This document shows positions 1 to 5,641 of a stretch of 5,641 bases of DNA, piece by piece. Source of the stretch: Lachnospiraceae bacterium (GTDB lineage: Bacteria; Bacillota; Clostridia; Lachnospirales; Lachnospiraceae). Numbering within the stretch: position 1 is the first letter of the stretch; each line of letters opens with the position of its first letter. Position numbers and translations under genes: made by a program. Under the pieces are notes generated by a model. It was not told where the DNA came from. It worked only from the letters and a program-made list of their open reading frames with translations, and did no database searches. The stretch lies in contig DPZM01000107.1 in NCBI GenBank assembly GCA_003535955.1, positions 1-5,641 on the forward strand, written 5' to 3'.

Positions 1-137
1 TAGGACGTTTGAGAGAAGATACATTATTTGATTATAAGTTTGTCGGTTTGTCGCACAATACGGTAAGAGGTGCCGCGGGCGGAGCCGTTCTGTGCGCCGA
101 ACTCCTTAAAGCCAAGGGCTATATCACCGCAAAATAA
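1..137 (+). CDS. asd: Aspartate-semialdehyde dehydrogenase, C-terminal end (partial)
   Basis: This is the 3' end of a gene that begins before the window. Reading codons from base 3 gives 44 residues up to a TAA at 135-137. The tail contains DYKFVGLSHNTVRGAAGG followed by AVLCAELLKAKGY. I recognise this as the conserved C-terminal block of the clostridial/archaeal/fungal type of aspartate-semialdehyde dehydrogenase, where the SHNTxRGAAGG segment lies near the NADP-binding and subunit-contact region. The enzyme reduces aspartyl-4-phosphate to aspartate semialdehyde in the cytosol, the branch point to lysine/diaminopimelate, threonine and methionine. The active-site cysteine would lie upstream and cannot be checked here. 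No terminator follows, and the next gene starts 22 bases later, so read-through is possible. The family call is secure for so short a fragment; the gene symbol follows from it. Confidence 0.88.
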   Translation, partial: GRLREDTLFDYKFVGLSHNTVRGAAGGAVLCAELLKAKGYITAK

Positions 138-147
138 GCCCTAAGTT

Positions 148-153
148 AAGGAG
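148..153 (+). promoter_or_regulatory. Ribosome binding site of the GGDEF-EAL gene
   Basis: AAGGAG lies six bases before the ATG at 160. It is a near-perfect Shine-Dalgarno match and supports that start over any internal one. It sits in the 22-base gap after asd, which is too short to hold a complete separate promoter. The gene is therefore either transcribed from the asd transcript or from a promoter inside the asd coding region; I saw no convincing one in the visible part. Confidence 0.8.
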
Positions 154-159
154 TAGACC

Positions 160-1896
160 ATGACCGATACGAAGTACCAGATCGATCTGCTGTCAGCCCT
201 TAATGAGAAGCTGACGGCCAACCAGAGAGTTTTTGACATGATAGCGCGCAATTCCGGTAATCTGTATATGTATTTTGATTACCGGGATGGCAAGGATATC
301 AAGCTTTTTGGCCCGTGGGATGAATTCACGGGCTCTAAGCTTGAAAACAGGCCCTTCGACGGATCGTACATGAAGGGAATGATCTTCGATGAGGACTGGA
401 TCAAGTTCCGGGACACCTTCCTCAATATGCAGGATCGGAAGGAGAAGAAGGCCACTGCCGAGATACGTACCACATATAAGAAGAACTGGTTTCGCTGCGA
501 CGGTACAGTCACATATGATGACAAGGGCAGGCCCGTCGAGAAGCTCCTTACCTTTTGCGATATAACAAGACTTAAGGCTCAGCATGAAGAGCTTATGTAT
601 CTTGCATATTATGATTCTCTTACGGGTATATTCAACCGTAATCATTTCGTTTCACAGCTGCGCAATATGTGTGAAGAAGCCGATAAACAGAAGACAACGG
701 TCGAGCTTCTGTTTATCGATATAGATGACTTTAAAAAAATAAACGATTCGCTGGGTCTGCTGCTCGGTGATGAACTTGTGCAGAGCTTCGCGGCAAGACT
801 ATCGGAGCATATTGCCGATAATGTCATCATAGGCAGGTTCGGTTCGGATGTGTTTTCCGTTGCCATATTTGATCCCATGGGCAACCGGAGCGCAAGGGGA
901 TTTTACGAAGCGGTATGTGAAGACTTAAAGAAGCCATTCCTGCTGACAAACAAGAAAGAGGTAAGCTTTACGATAAGTGCGGGAGTGGCATCCTATCCCG
1001 AGGCCGGCCGGACGGCTTTTGAACTTGTTAAAAATGCCGAGATAGTGCTCTTTAAAGCCAAGGATAAGGGTAAGGATACCATACAGTATTTCGAGCTTGA
1101 TATGGTGGATTCCTTTATCAGGTCGGTATCTACCGAACAGAGGCTCAAGGAAGCCATAGAGAATGAGGATTTCGAGCTTTATTTCCAGCCCCAGTTCAGC
1201 ATAAAGGATAACCGGCTGCGAGGAGCGGAGGCCCTGATAAGGTGGATAAACGAGAACGGTGAAGTGGCTATGTACCCCACCGACTTTATCAATATCGCCG
1301 AGAAGAATGGGGCAATAATCGCGATCGGGAACTGGGTCATCAAGGAAGCCATGCGTATTGTGAGCGAGTGGGTGGATACATATGACTTTCCCTTTGTTTT
1401 GTCTATCAACATATCGGCGATCCAGCTGACCAAGGAGAACTTCGTCGACACCTTAAGGCATGCCCTCAATCTTTACGGTGTCAGAGCCGAATGTATCGAG
1501 CTTGAACTTACCGAGTCCATATTCCTGGAGGACAGGGATATGGCCGTAAAGAAAATAAATATGTTAAGGAAGCTGGGCTTTCGGGTTTCCCTTGATGATT
1601 TCGGAACGGGTTTTTCATCGCTTTCATATCTTAAGGATCTCCCGATAGATACCCTGAAGATAGATAAGAGCTTTATCGACACGGCGATCAAGGATAAGGC
1701 GACAAATATCATAACCGAATCCGTTGTTGACATGGTTAATAAGCTTGGGCTTGAAACAATTGCGGAGGGGGTTGAGGATAAGAACCAGTACGACTTCCTT
1801 AAAAAGATCCATTGCGATATTGTTCAGGGATTTCTTATGGGCAAGCCCATGTCGAGGGCTGATTTCGAGAAGCTGTTCATAGGACAGCTCACTTAA
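160..1896 (+). CDS. PAS-GGDEF-EAL protein, predicted c-di-GMP phosphodiesterase with degenerate GGDEF domain
   Basis: This 578-residue protein is predicted to hydrolyse cyclic di-GMP to pGpG in the cytosol; no signal peptide or membrane segment is visible. Residues about 20-138 resemble a PAS sensor fold ending in a PAC-like strand (TFCDIT near 131-136), followed by a short helical linker. The GGDEF domain spans about 146-310: the entry motif YDSLTGIFNR (151-160), D187 and N195 are kept. The signature itself reads GSDVF at 228-232, the histidine usual at position 200 is Leu, and no RxxD inhibitory site precedes it, so cyclase activity is unlikely. The EAL domain spans about 325-575. By family comparison all its catalytic residues are intact: E357 of EAL, N417, E449, D479 and D480 of the DDFGTG loop, K500, E536 and Q556. 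The degenerate GGDEF may bind GTP as an allosteric switch, as described for Caulobacter CC3396; that is inference. The PAS ligand is unknown. The next gene begins 15 bases after the stop. Confidence 0.93.
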   Translation: MTDTKYQIDLLSALNEKLTANQRVFDMIARNSGNLYMYFDYRDGKDIKLFGPWDEFTGSKLENRPFDGSYMKGMIFDEDWIKFRDTFLNMQDRKEKKATAEIRTTYKKNWFRCDGTVTYDDKGRPVEKLLTFCDITRLKAQHEELMYLAYYDSLTGIFNRNHFVSQLRNMCEEADKQKTTVELLFIDIDDFKKINDSLGLLLGDELVQSFAARLSEHIADNVIIGRFGSDVFSVAIFDPMGNRSARGFYEAVCEDLKKPFLLTNKKEVSFTISAGVASYPEAGRTAFELVKNAEIVLFKAKDKGKDTIQYFELDMVDSFIRSVSTEQRLKEAIENEDFELYFQPQFSIKDNRLRGAEALIRWINENGEVAMYPTDFINIAEKNGAIIAIGNWVIKEAMRIVSEWVDTYDFPFVLSINISAIQLTKENFVDTLRHALNLYGVRAECIELELTESIFLEDRDMAVKKINMLRKLGFRVSLDDFGTGFSSLSYLKDLPIDTLKIDKSFIDTAIKDKATNIITESVVDMVNKLGLETIAEGVEDKNQYDFLKKIHCDIVQGFLMGKPMSRADFEKLFIGQLT

Positions 1897-1902
1897 GCTG
1901 TT

Positions 1903-1908
1903 GGGGGA
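1903..1908 (+). promoter_or_regulatory. Weak, closely spaced ribosome binding site of the ATPase gene
   Basis: GGGGGA is the only purine-rich tract before the ATG at 1912 and ends just three bases from it. This is an imperfect Shine-Dalgarno match with short spacing, unlike the strong sites before the genes on either side. It suggests lower translation of the ATPase or coupling to the upstream gene, whose stop codon is 15 bases away. The ATG is still favoured, because the family's N-terminal pattern (F-x-R-x-x-E-L-x-x-L) begins immediately after it. Confidence 0.5.
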
Positions 1909-1911
1909 ATC

Positions 1912-3285
1912 ATGGCATTTAAAAGAACCGCAGAACTTAAAACATTACAGAATTACTACGGAAGGGACGAGAACCAGATCGTCGTATTGTACGGGGACAG
2001 GTTTTCGGGCAAGATGCACCTTCTTAAGGATTTTTTAAAGGGCAAGGATTTTGTCTATTATTCGGCACGTGCCTGCTCCGAGGATGAACAGCTTAAACAG
2101 TGGCAGGACGAACTCAGGGATGAATTTCCAAAGGGCCCTGAGATAAGGGAAGGCTATTCCGGCATAATCGCATCGATCATTAACCGCCCCGCGGGTGAGG
2201 GCAAACGGATAATAGTGGTCGATGAATTCCAGAATATTGTCAAGCAGGGGTCATCCTTTATGGGAGCCGTGGTCCATGGTGCCCACAACAAATGGAGCCA
2301 TCAGCCGATCATGTTCATCTTATGCTCTTCATCGGTATACTGGGTCGAGAATCAGATGGTGGAGAAGCTTAAGGAGATGGCATTCGAGATATCAGGTCTT
2401 TTGCGACTTAATGACCTTAAGTTCCTTGACTTTACGAGATATTTCAAGAATTACGAGCTGGAAAGCTCGGTTGAGGCTTATTCGATACTTGGAGGAAGCC
2501 CCATGCTGTGGGACTTATGGGATGATAAAAGGACCGTCAGCGAGAATATATGTGCTCTTGTTTTAAGGGATCAGGCCCCCCTGAATGAGCTTGGAAAGCA
2601 CATCCTGCCGGCCGAGCTCCGTGAGCCTCCGGTTTACAATACGATACTTTCAACGTTGGCACAGGGCAGAAACAAGCTGAATGATATATATAAACATACA
2701 GGTTTTTCACGGGCCAAGATATCGGTATATATCAAGAACCTTATCGAACTTGAGATAGTACAGAAGGTGGATTCGGTAAACACAGCCGGCCATGAGAATG
2801 TACAAAAGGGCATCTACAGGATAACGGACCCCTTTACCAGGTTCTGGTACAAGTATGTATTTAAGAATTATTCAAGGCTGGGTTTTATGAACCCTGAAAA
2901 GTTCTACCAGAAATATATAGCACCGACCTTCAAGTCATACACCGCTTATTGCTTCACGGATGTATGCGCGGAATATCTGGATATCTTAAACCAGATGGAT
3001 AAGCTAAGCTTCAGGTATACCCAGCGGGGGATATGGGTCGGCAAGGTCGGCACCATAGATACCGTAGCCATGGATGATGACGGGAGGACACTGGTAGCCC
3101 TCTGTAACTGGGAAAGTCCTGTTATGAATTATGCGGATTATGAATGGCTTATGTTCTGTGTTAAGCAGGCCAAGCTGGATATAAATGACATTTATCTCTT
3201 CAGCGCCGGTGATTTTGATCTTGAACTCAAACAGGAGGCGATGATCAACGATCATATAACGCTGATAGACGGAACACAGTTATAG
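1912..3285 (+). CDS. ATP-binding protein, archaeal-ATPase/DUF234 family, with degenerate motifs
   Basis: This 457-residue protein resembles the AAA-type ATPases common in archaea and clostridia. In order it has the family N-terminal pattern FKRTAELKTLQNYY (3-16), a P-loop region GDRFSGKM (28-35), a Walker B strand IIVVDEFQ (100-107), and a sensor-like strand FILCSSS (135-141). A winged-helix-like segment follows at about 244-290 (NKLNDIYKHTGFSRAKISVYI). The C-terminal region, about 360-450, resembles DUF234, a PD-(D/E)XK nuclease-like fold. Two key motifs are altered. The P-loop Thr/Ser after GK is Met35, which should weaken Mg-ATP binding. The nuclease-like core keeps D383 (GTIDTVA) but reads LCNW at 397-400 where relatives usually have ECKW, so nuclease activity is unlikely. 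The frame is intact and codon use matches the neighbours, so this looks like a maintained gene, not a decaying one. Its cellular role is unknown. The stop codon overlaps the ribosome binding site of topB, which suggests co-translation and perhaps a shared DNA-related function. Confidence 0.83.
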   Translation: MAFKRTAELKTLQNYYGRDENQIVVLYGDRFSGKMHLLKDFLKGKDFVYYSARACSEDEQLKQWQDELRDEFPKGPEIREGYSGIIASIINRPAGEGKRIIVVDEFQNIVKQGSSFMGAVVHGAHNKWSHQPIMFILCSSSVYWVENQMVEKLKEMAFEISGLLRLNDLKFLDFTRYFKNYELESSVEAYSILGGSPMLWDLWDDKRTVSENICALVLRDQAPLNELGKHILPAELREPPVYNTILSTLAQGRNKLNDIYKHTGFSRAKISVYIKNLIELEIVQKVDSVNTAGHENVQKGIYRITDPFTRFWYKYVFKNYSRLGFMNPEKFYQKYIAPTFKSYTAYCFTDVCAEYLDILNQMDKLSFRYTQRGIWVGKVGTIDTVAMDDDGRTLVALCNWESPVMNYADYEWLMFCVKQAKLDINDIYLFSAGDFDLELKQEAMINDHITLIDGTQL

Positions 3286-3288
3286 GAG
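3284..3288 (+). promoter_or_regulatory. Ribosome binding site fixing the TTG start of topB
   Basis: AGGAG overlaps the TAG stop of the ATPase gene (3283-3285) and ends six bases before TTG at 3295. The spacing is ideal and there is no ATG in this frame nearby. The peptide from the TTG begins MGKKLIITEKPSVARDFARV, exactly where topoisomerase III proteins begin. The overlap implies translational coupling between the two genes. Confidence 0.82.
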
Positions 3289-3294
3289 TGATCA

Positions 3295-5565
3295 TTGGGT
3301 AAGAAGCTTATCATTACCGAGAAACCCTCCGTGGCGCGTGATTTTGCCAGGGTTCTTAACGTTAAGGGTAACCGGGACGGATATATAGAAAACAATGAAT
3401 ATGTGATCTCGTGGTGTGTCGGGCACCTGGTGGGGATGCTATATCCCGAGGATTACGATATCAAATATAAGTCGTGGAAGCTTAAAGACCTTCCATTTCT
3501 TCCGAAAGAGTATAAATACGGAGTCCTTAAGCCGGTAGCCAAACAGTACAATATCGTAAACGGTCTTCTTCACAGGGAAGACATAGATACCGTCTACTGG
3601 GCAGGCGACTCGGGGAAGGAAGGCCAGACGATCGAGGAGAACATACGTAACTTCGGCGGGGTGCGTGAGGGCATGACAGAGCTGCGCGTGTGGATAGATT
3701 CCCAGACGGACGAAGAGATCCTTAAGGGAATACGTGAAGCCAAGGCCATGAGTGAATATGACAGGCTGGGGAAGTCGGGAATAATGCGTACGATCGAAGA
3801 TTATGCCCTGGGTATAAATTTTTCGAGAGCCCTTTCGGTAAAGTACGGCCGCCTTGTAAATGACGCAGCCGGAACAAAGAAGTACTCGGCCATTGCGGTG
3901 GGACGGGTCATGACCTGCGTGCTGGGTATGGTGGTCTACAGGGAGAGGGAGATAAGGAACTTCACCGAAACGCCTTTCTACCGGGTCATCGGAAACCTGA
4001 CGGAGGAGAAGATCGCTGCCGAGTGGAAGGCCGTTGAAGGTTCCGGATATTTTAACAGTCCGCTTCTTTATAAGGAAAACGGATTCAAGACAAGGGAGGA
4101 TGCCCTTAAGCTTATTGATGAGCTTACCGGTAAAGAGTGCCTTGTCGAATCGATAGAAAAGTCAACCTCCAAGAAAAAGCCTCCCCTGTTATTTAATATT
4201 ACGGAACTCTCGGCGGAATGCGCAAAACGATATAAAATAACACCCAGTCAATCCCTGCAGATCGCCCAGGACCTTTATGAGAAAAAGCTCACAACTTATC
4301 CGAGGACCGATGCCAGGGTACTCACCACGGCAGTGGCAAAAGAGATATATAAGAACCTGAATGGCCTGAAGGAATACGCCCCGACGGCCGGATTTACGGG
4401 TAAGATCATAGATGAGAAGCTATACGAAGGCCTTCAGAAAACCCAGTATGTAAAGGATGCGGATGTGACCGATCACTATGCGATAATACCGACGGGCCAG
4501 GTAAGGGGACTTGACGGCATGCCGGATATGCACCGGAAGGTCTATGACCTGATCGTCCGCCGCTTTTTAAGCATTTTCTATCCTCCTGCCGAGTATCTGA
4601 GCGTAAAGCTGACGGCTGTTATTGAAAAAGAGAAGCTTTTTGCCTCCACCAAGGTCCTTAAGAAAAAGGGCTATATGGAGATCGCCGGTATATCAAAACA
4701 GAAGGACGATGAAGAAACCGAGCTTACGGAAGAGGGTAAGAAGAAGGTTCTTGCATTTGTTGATAAGCTGAAAAAGGGTGATGCGATACCTGTTGATTCC
4801 TTTGAGATCAAAGAAGGTAAGACATCTGCGCCGAAGAGATATACGGAAGGCACCATGATGCTTGCCATGGAAAATGCCGGTAACCTTATAGAAGATGAGG
4901 AACTGAGACAGCAGATCAAAAAAACAGGGATAGGAACCTCTGCAACAAGGGGAGGGATCATCAAGAAGCTGGTCGATATAGGTTATCTGAGCGAGAACAA
5001 AAAAACGCTGATCCTTACCCCAAGTAAACTGGGTGAGATGATATTCGAAGTTGTGGATATGTCGGTACCGACCCTTTTAAATCCCGAGATGACGGCAAGC
5101 TGGGAGAAGGGACTTGAAGGGATAATAAACGGAACGGTAGATGCCGGTGAATACAGAAAAAAGCTTGAAGATTATATAAGAAACGAGACACTGAAGATCG
5201 CCGGCGGGAACATACAGCAGGAACTTGTATTCAGGTTCAGGGATTTTGCCCGGAAGGAGGAAGAACCCAAAAACATTAACGGGGTCAAATGCCCCATGTG
5301 CGGCGGCAGCATATTGAAAACAGGTGACGGGATATATAAATGCGTAAATTACGTAAAGGATAAAGAGGGGGCATGCAAGTTCAATGTATATCCGGTACTT
5401 AAGCATAAAATAACGGAGAAGGAACTGAAAGAACTTGCGGAAAATGGCACAACAGGCGTTATTAAAGGCTTTGTTTCCAAGTCGGGAAAGAAATTTAATG
5501 CAAAGATCAAATTAAACAGGGATGATTTGGGCTATATTACCGGTATTGGATTTGATTTTGGCTGA
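3295..5565 (+). CDS. topB: DNA topoisomerase III (type IA)
   Basis: This 756-residue enzyme is predicted to cut one DNA strand through a 5'-phosphotyrosine link, pass another strand and reseal it, relaxing negative supercoils and decatenating replication or recombination intermediates. The TOPRIM domain occupies about 1-150, with metal-binding E9 (ITEKPSVARD) and the acidic motif AGDSGKEGQ (103-111). The catalytic tyrosine is Y335 in TTYPRTD. Other type IA signatures are GRVMTCVL (203-210), TDHYAIIPT (392-400) and GTSATRGGIIKKL (547-559). A C-terminal four-cysteine zinc ribbon (C666, C669, C683, C694) is followed by a topoisomerase C-terminal repeat-like segment (about 704-756). The length is slightly above Bacillus TopB. 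The second TOPRIM aspartate is Gly, as in Firmicute TopB proteins with DAGREG, but Lys108 replaces the usual Arg, and GRVMTC replaces the usual GRVQTP. The core catalytic residues remain, so activity is expected. The start is TTG. No conjugation genes are visible nearby, so a chromosomal rather than plasmid-borne copy is favoured but not proven. Confidence 0.95.
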   Translation: MGKKLIITEKPSVARDFARVLNVKGNRDGYIENNEYVISWCVGHLVGMLYPEDYDIKYKSWKLKDLPFLPKEYKYGVLKPVAKQYNIVNGLLHREDIDTVYWAGDSGKEGQTIEENIRNFGGVREGMTELRVWIDSQTDEEILKGIREAKAMSEYDRLGKSGIMRTIEDYALGINFSRALSVKYGRLVNDAAGTKKYSAIAVGRVMTCVLGMVVYREREIRNFTETPFYRVIGNLTEEKIAAEWKAVEGSGYFNSPLLYKENGFKTREDALKLIDELTGKECLVESIEKSTSKKKPPLLFNITELSAECAKRYKITPSQSLQIAQDLYEKKLTTYPRTDARVLTTAVAKEIYKNLNGLKEYAPTAGFTGKIIDEKLYEGLQKTQYVKDADVTDHYAIIPTGQVRGLDGMPDMHRKVYDLIVRRFLSIFYPPAEYLSVKLTAVIEKEKLFASTKVLKKKGYMEIAGISKQKDDEETELTEEGKKKVLAFVDKLKKGDAIPVDSFEIKEGKTSAPKRYTEGTMMLAMENAGNLIEDEELRQQIKKTGIGTSATRGGIIKKLVDIGYLSENKKTLILTPSKLGEMIFEVVDMSVPTLLNPEMTASWEKGLEGIINGTVDAGEYRKKLEDYIRNETLKIAGGNIQQELVFRFRDFARKEEEPKNINGVKCPMCGGSILKTGDGIYKCVNYVKDKEGACKFNVYPVLKHKITEKELKELAENGTTGVIKGFVSKSGKKFNAKIKLNRDDLGYITGIGFDFG

Positions 5566-5579
5566 TTGTATGGTACAAT
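5552..5579 (+). promoter_or_regulatory. Predicted sigma-A-type promoter overlapping the 3' end of topB
   Basis: TTGATT at 5552-5557 is a fair -35 element. It is followed by a 16-base spacer ending in TGG and the -10 element TACAAT at 5574-5579, giving an extended -10 (TGGTACAAT). Transcription would start near 5586. The -35 element lies inside the last codons of topB (stop at 5563-5565), so a new transcription unit probably begins directly after it. The match is good by eye but untested. Confidence 0.52.
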
Positions 5580-5641
5580 GATTATTGAATGCTGAAGAAT
5601 TCAGACAATTACGTGAAGATATCATCTTGTTCAGGATGTAT
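5566..5641 (+). other. Region after topB: transcript start and possible truncated gene start
   Basis: These 76 bases follow topB and contain the -10 element described above. No terminator is visible: two five-base-pair inverted repeats (CTGAA/TTCAG at 5592-5604 and AAGAT/ATCTT at 5616-5628) are AT-rich and lack a T-run. Two frames stay open to the window edge. One starts with TTG at 5585 and reads MNAEEFRQLREDIILFRMY; the other starts with ATG at 5589 and reads MLKNSDNYVKISSCSGC. Neither has a Shine-Dalgarno sequence, and both begin almost at the predicted transcription start, so either would have to be leaderless. The stretch could equally be an untranslated leader with the real start beyond the window. 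I cannot identify a product. Confidence 0.3.

Noticed and set aside
28..59. A possible promoter in the end of asd (TTGATT at 28-33 and CACAAT at 54-59)
   Set aside because: The spacer is 20 bases, too long for a sigma-A promoter, and the -10 match is poor.
193..645. A 150-codon open frame on the - strand inside the GGDEF-EAL gene
   Set aside because: It is antisense to a well-supported coding region, has no recognisable domain and no ribosome binding site that I can see. It and the other minus-strand frames across the window fit chance openness from the codon use of the + strand genes.
2222..2566. A 114-codon + strand frame inside the ATPase gene
   Set aside because: It is out of frame with the ATPase, whose Walker B and sensor region cover the same bases, and its Arg/Ser/Trp-rich translation resembles no protein family I recognise.
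3607..3624. Loss of the second TOPRIM aspartate as a sign that the topoisomerase is dead
   Set aside because: Firmicute topoisomerase III proteins such as that of Bacillus subtilis carry DAGREG with Gly at this position, so D-S-G alone does not imply inactivity. The catalytic Y335 and E9 are present.
160..5565. Many repeated CTTAAG hexamers through the window as a possible repeat or binding-site family
   Set aside because: Many of them coincide with in-frame Leu-Lys codon pairs (CTT AAG) in the reading frames, so codon preference explains them and no regular spacing is evident.
3295..5565. topB as a marker of a conjugative element
   Set aside because: Topoisomerase III genes do occur on integrative conjugative elements, but no relaxase, type IV secretion, integrase or attachment-site sequence is in the window, and asd upstream points to ordinary chromosome.
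5592..5628. Two small inverted repeats after topB as an intrinsic terminator
   Set aside because: Each stem is only five base pairs, AT-rich, and neither is followed by a T-run, so termination is not supported.

Overview
The window looks like a chromosomal segment of an anaerobic clostridial Firmicute, most likely a Lachnospiraceae member of the rumen or gut type. The lineage is inferred from the clostridial/archaeal-type aspartate-semialdehyde dehydrogenase tail, the Firmicute-style topoisomerase III, strong AGGAG ribosome binding sites, a TTG start codon and frequent AGA/AGG and ATA codons. No 16S or other decisive marker is present, so the family-level assignment is tentative.

All recognisable genes are on the + strand and packed tightly. 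Bases 1-137 are the 3' end of asd (aspartate-semialdehyde dehydrogenase). After 22 bases comes a 578-residue PAS-GGDEF-EAL protein (160-1896). It reads as a cytosolic c-di-GMP phosphodiesterase: every EAL catalytic residue is present, while the GGDEF signature is degraded to GSDVF. After 15 bases comes a 457-residue ATP-binding protein (1912-3285) of the archaeal-ATPase/DUF234 type, with degenerate Walker A and nuclease-like motifs. After 9 bases comes topB, a 756-residue type IA DNA topoisomerase III (3295-5565) that starts at TTG. The last 76 bases hold a good sigma-A-like promoter overlapping the end of topB and the beginning of an unidentified downstream transcript.

No intrinsic terminator is visible between any of these genes, and the Shine-Dalgarno sequence of topB overlaps the stop codon of the ATPase gene. 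The phosphodiesterase, ATPase and topB genes therefore probably share a transcript, possibly reading through from asd. The ATPase and topB could act together on DNA, but this is an inference from adjacency only. The phosphodiesterase has no obvious mechanistic link to them.

I see no CRISPR array, insertion sequence, tRNA, rRNA, riboswitch or attachment site. The most notable points are three proteins that each carry a degraded or altered version of a normally conserved motif, and the compact c-di-GMP/ATPase/topoisomerase arrangement. I do not see clear proof of a new biological system.
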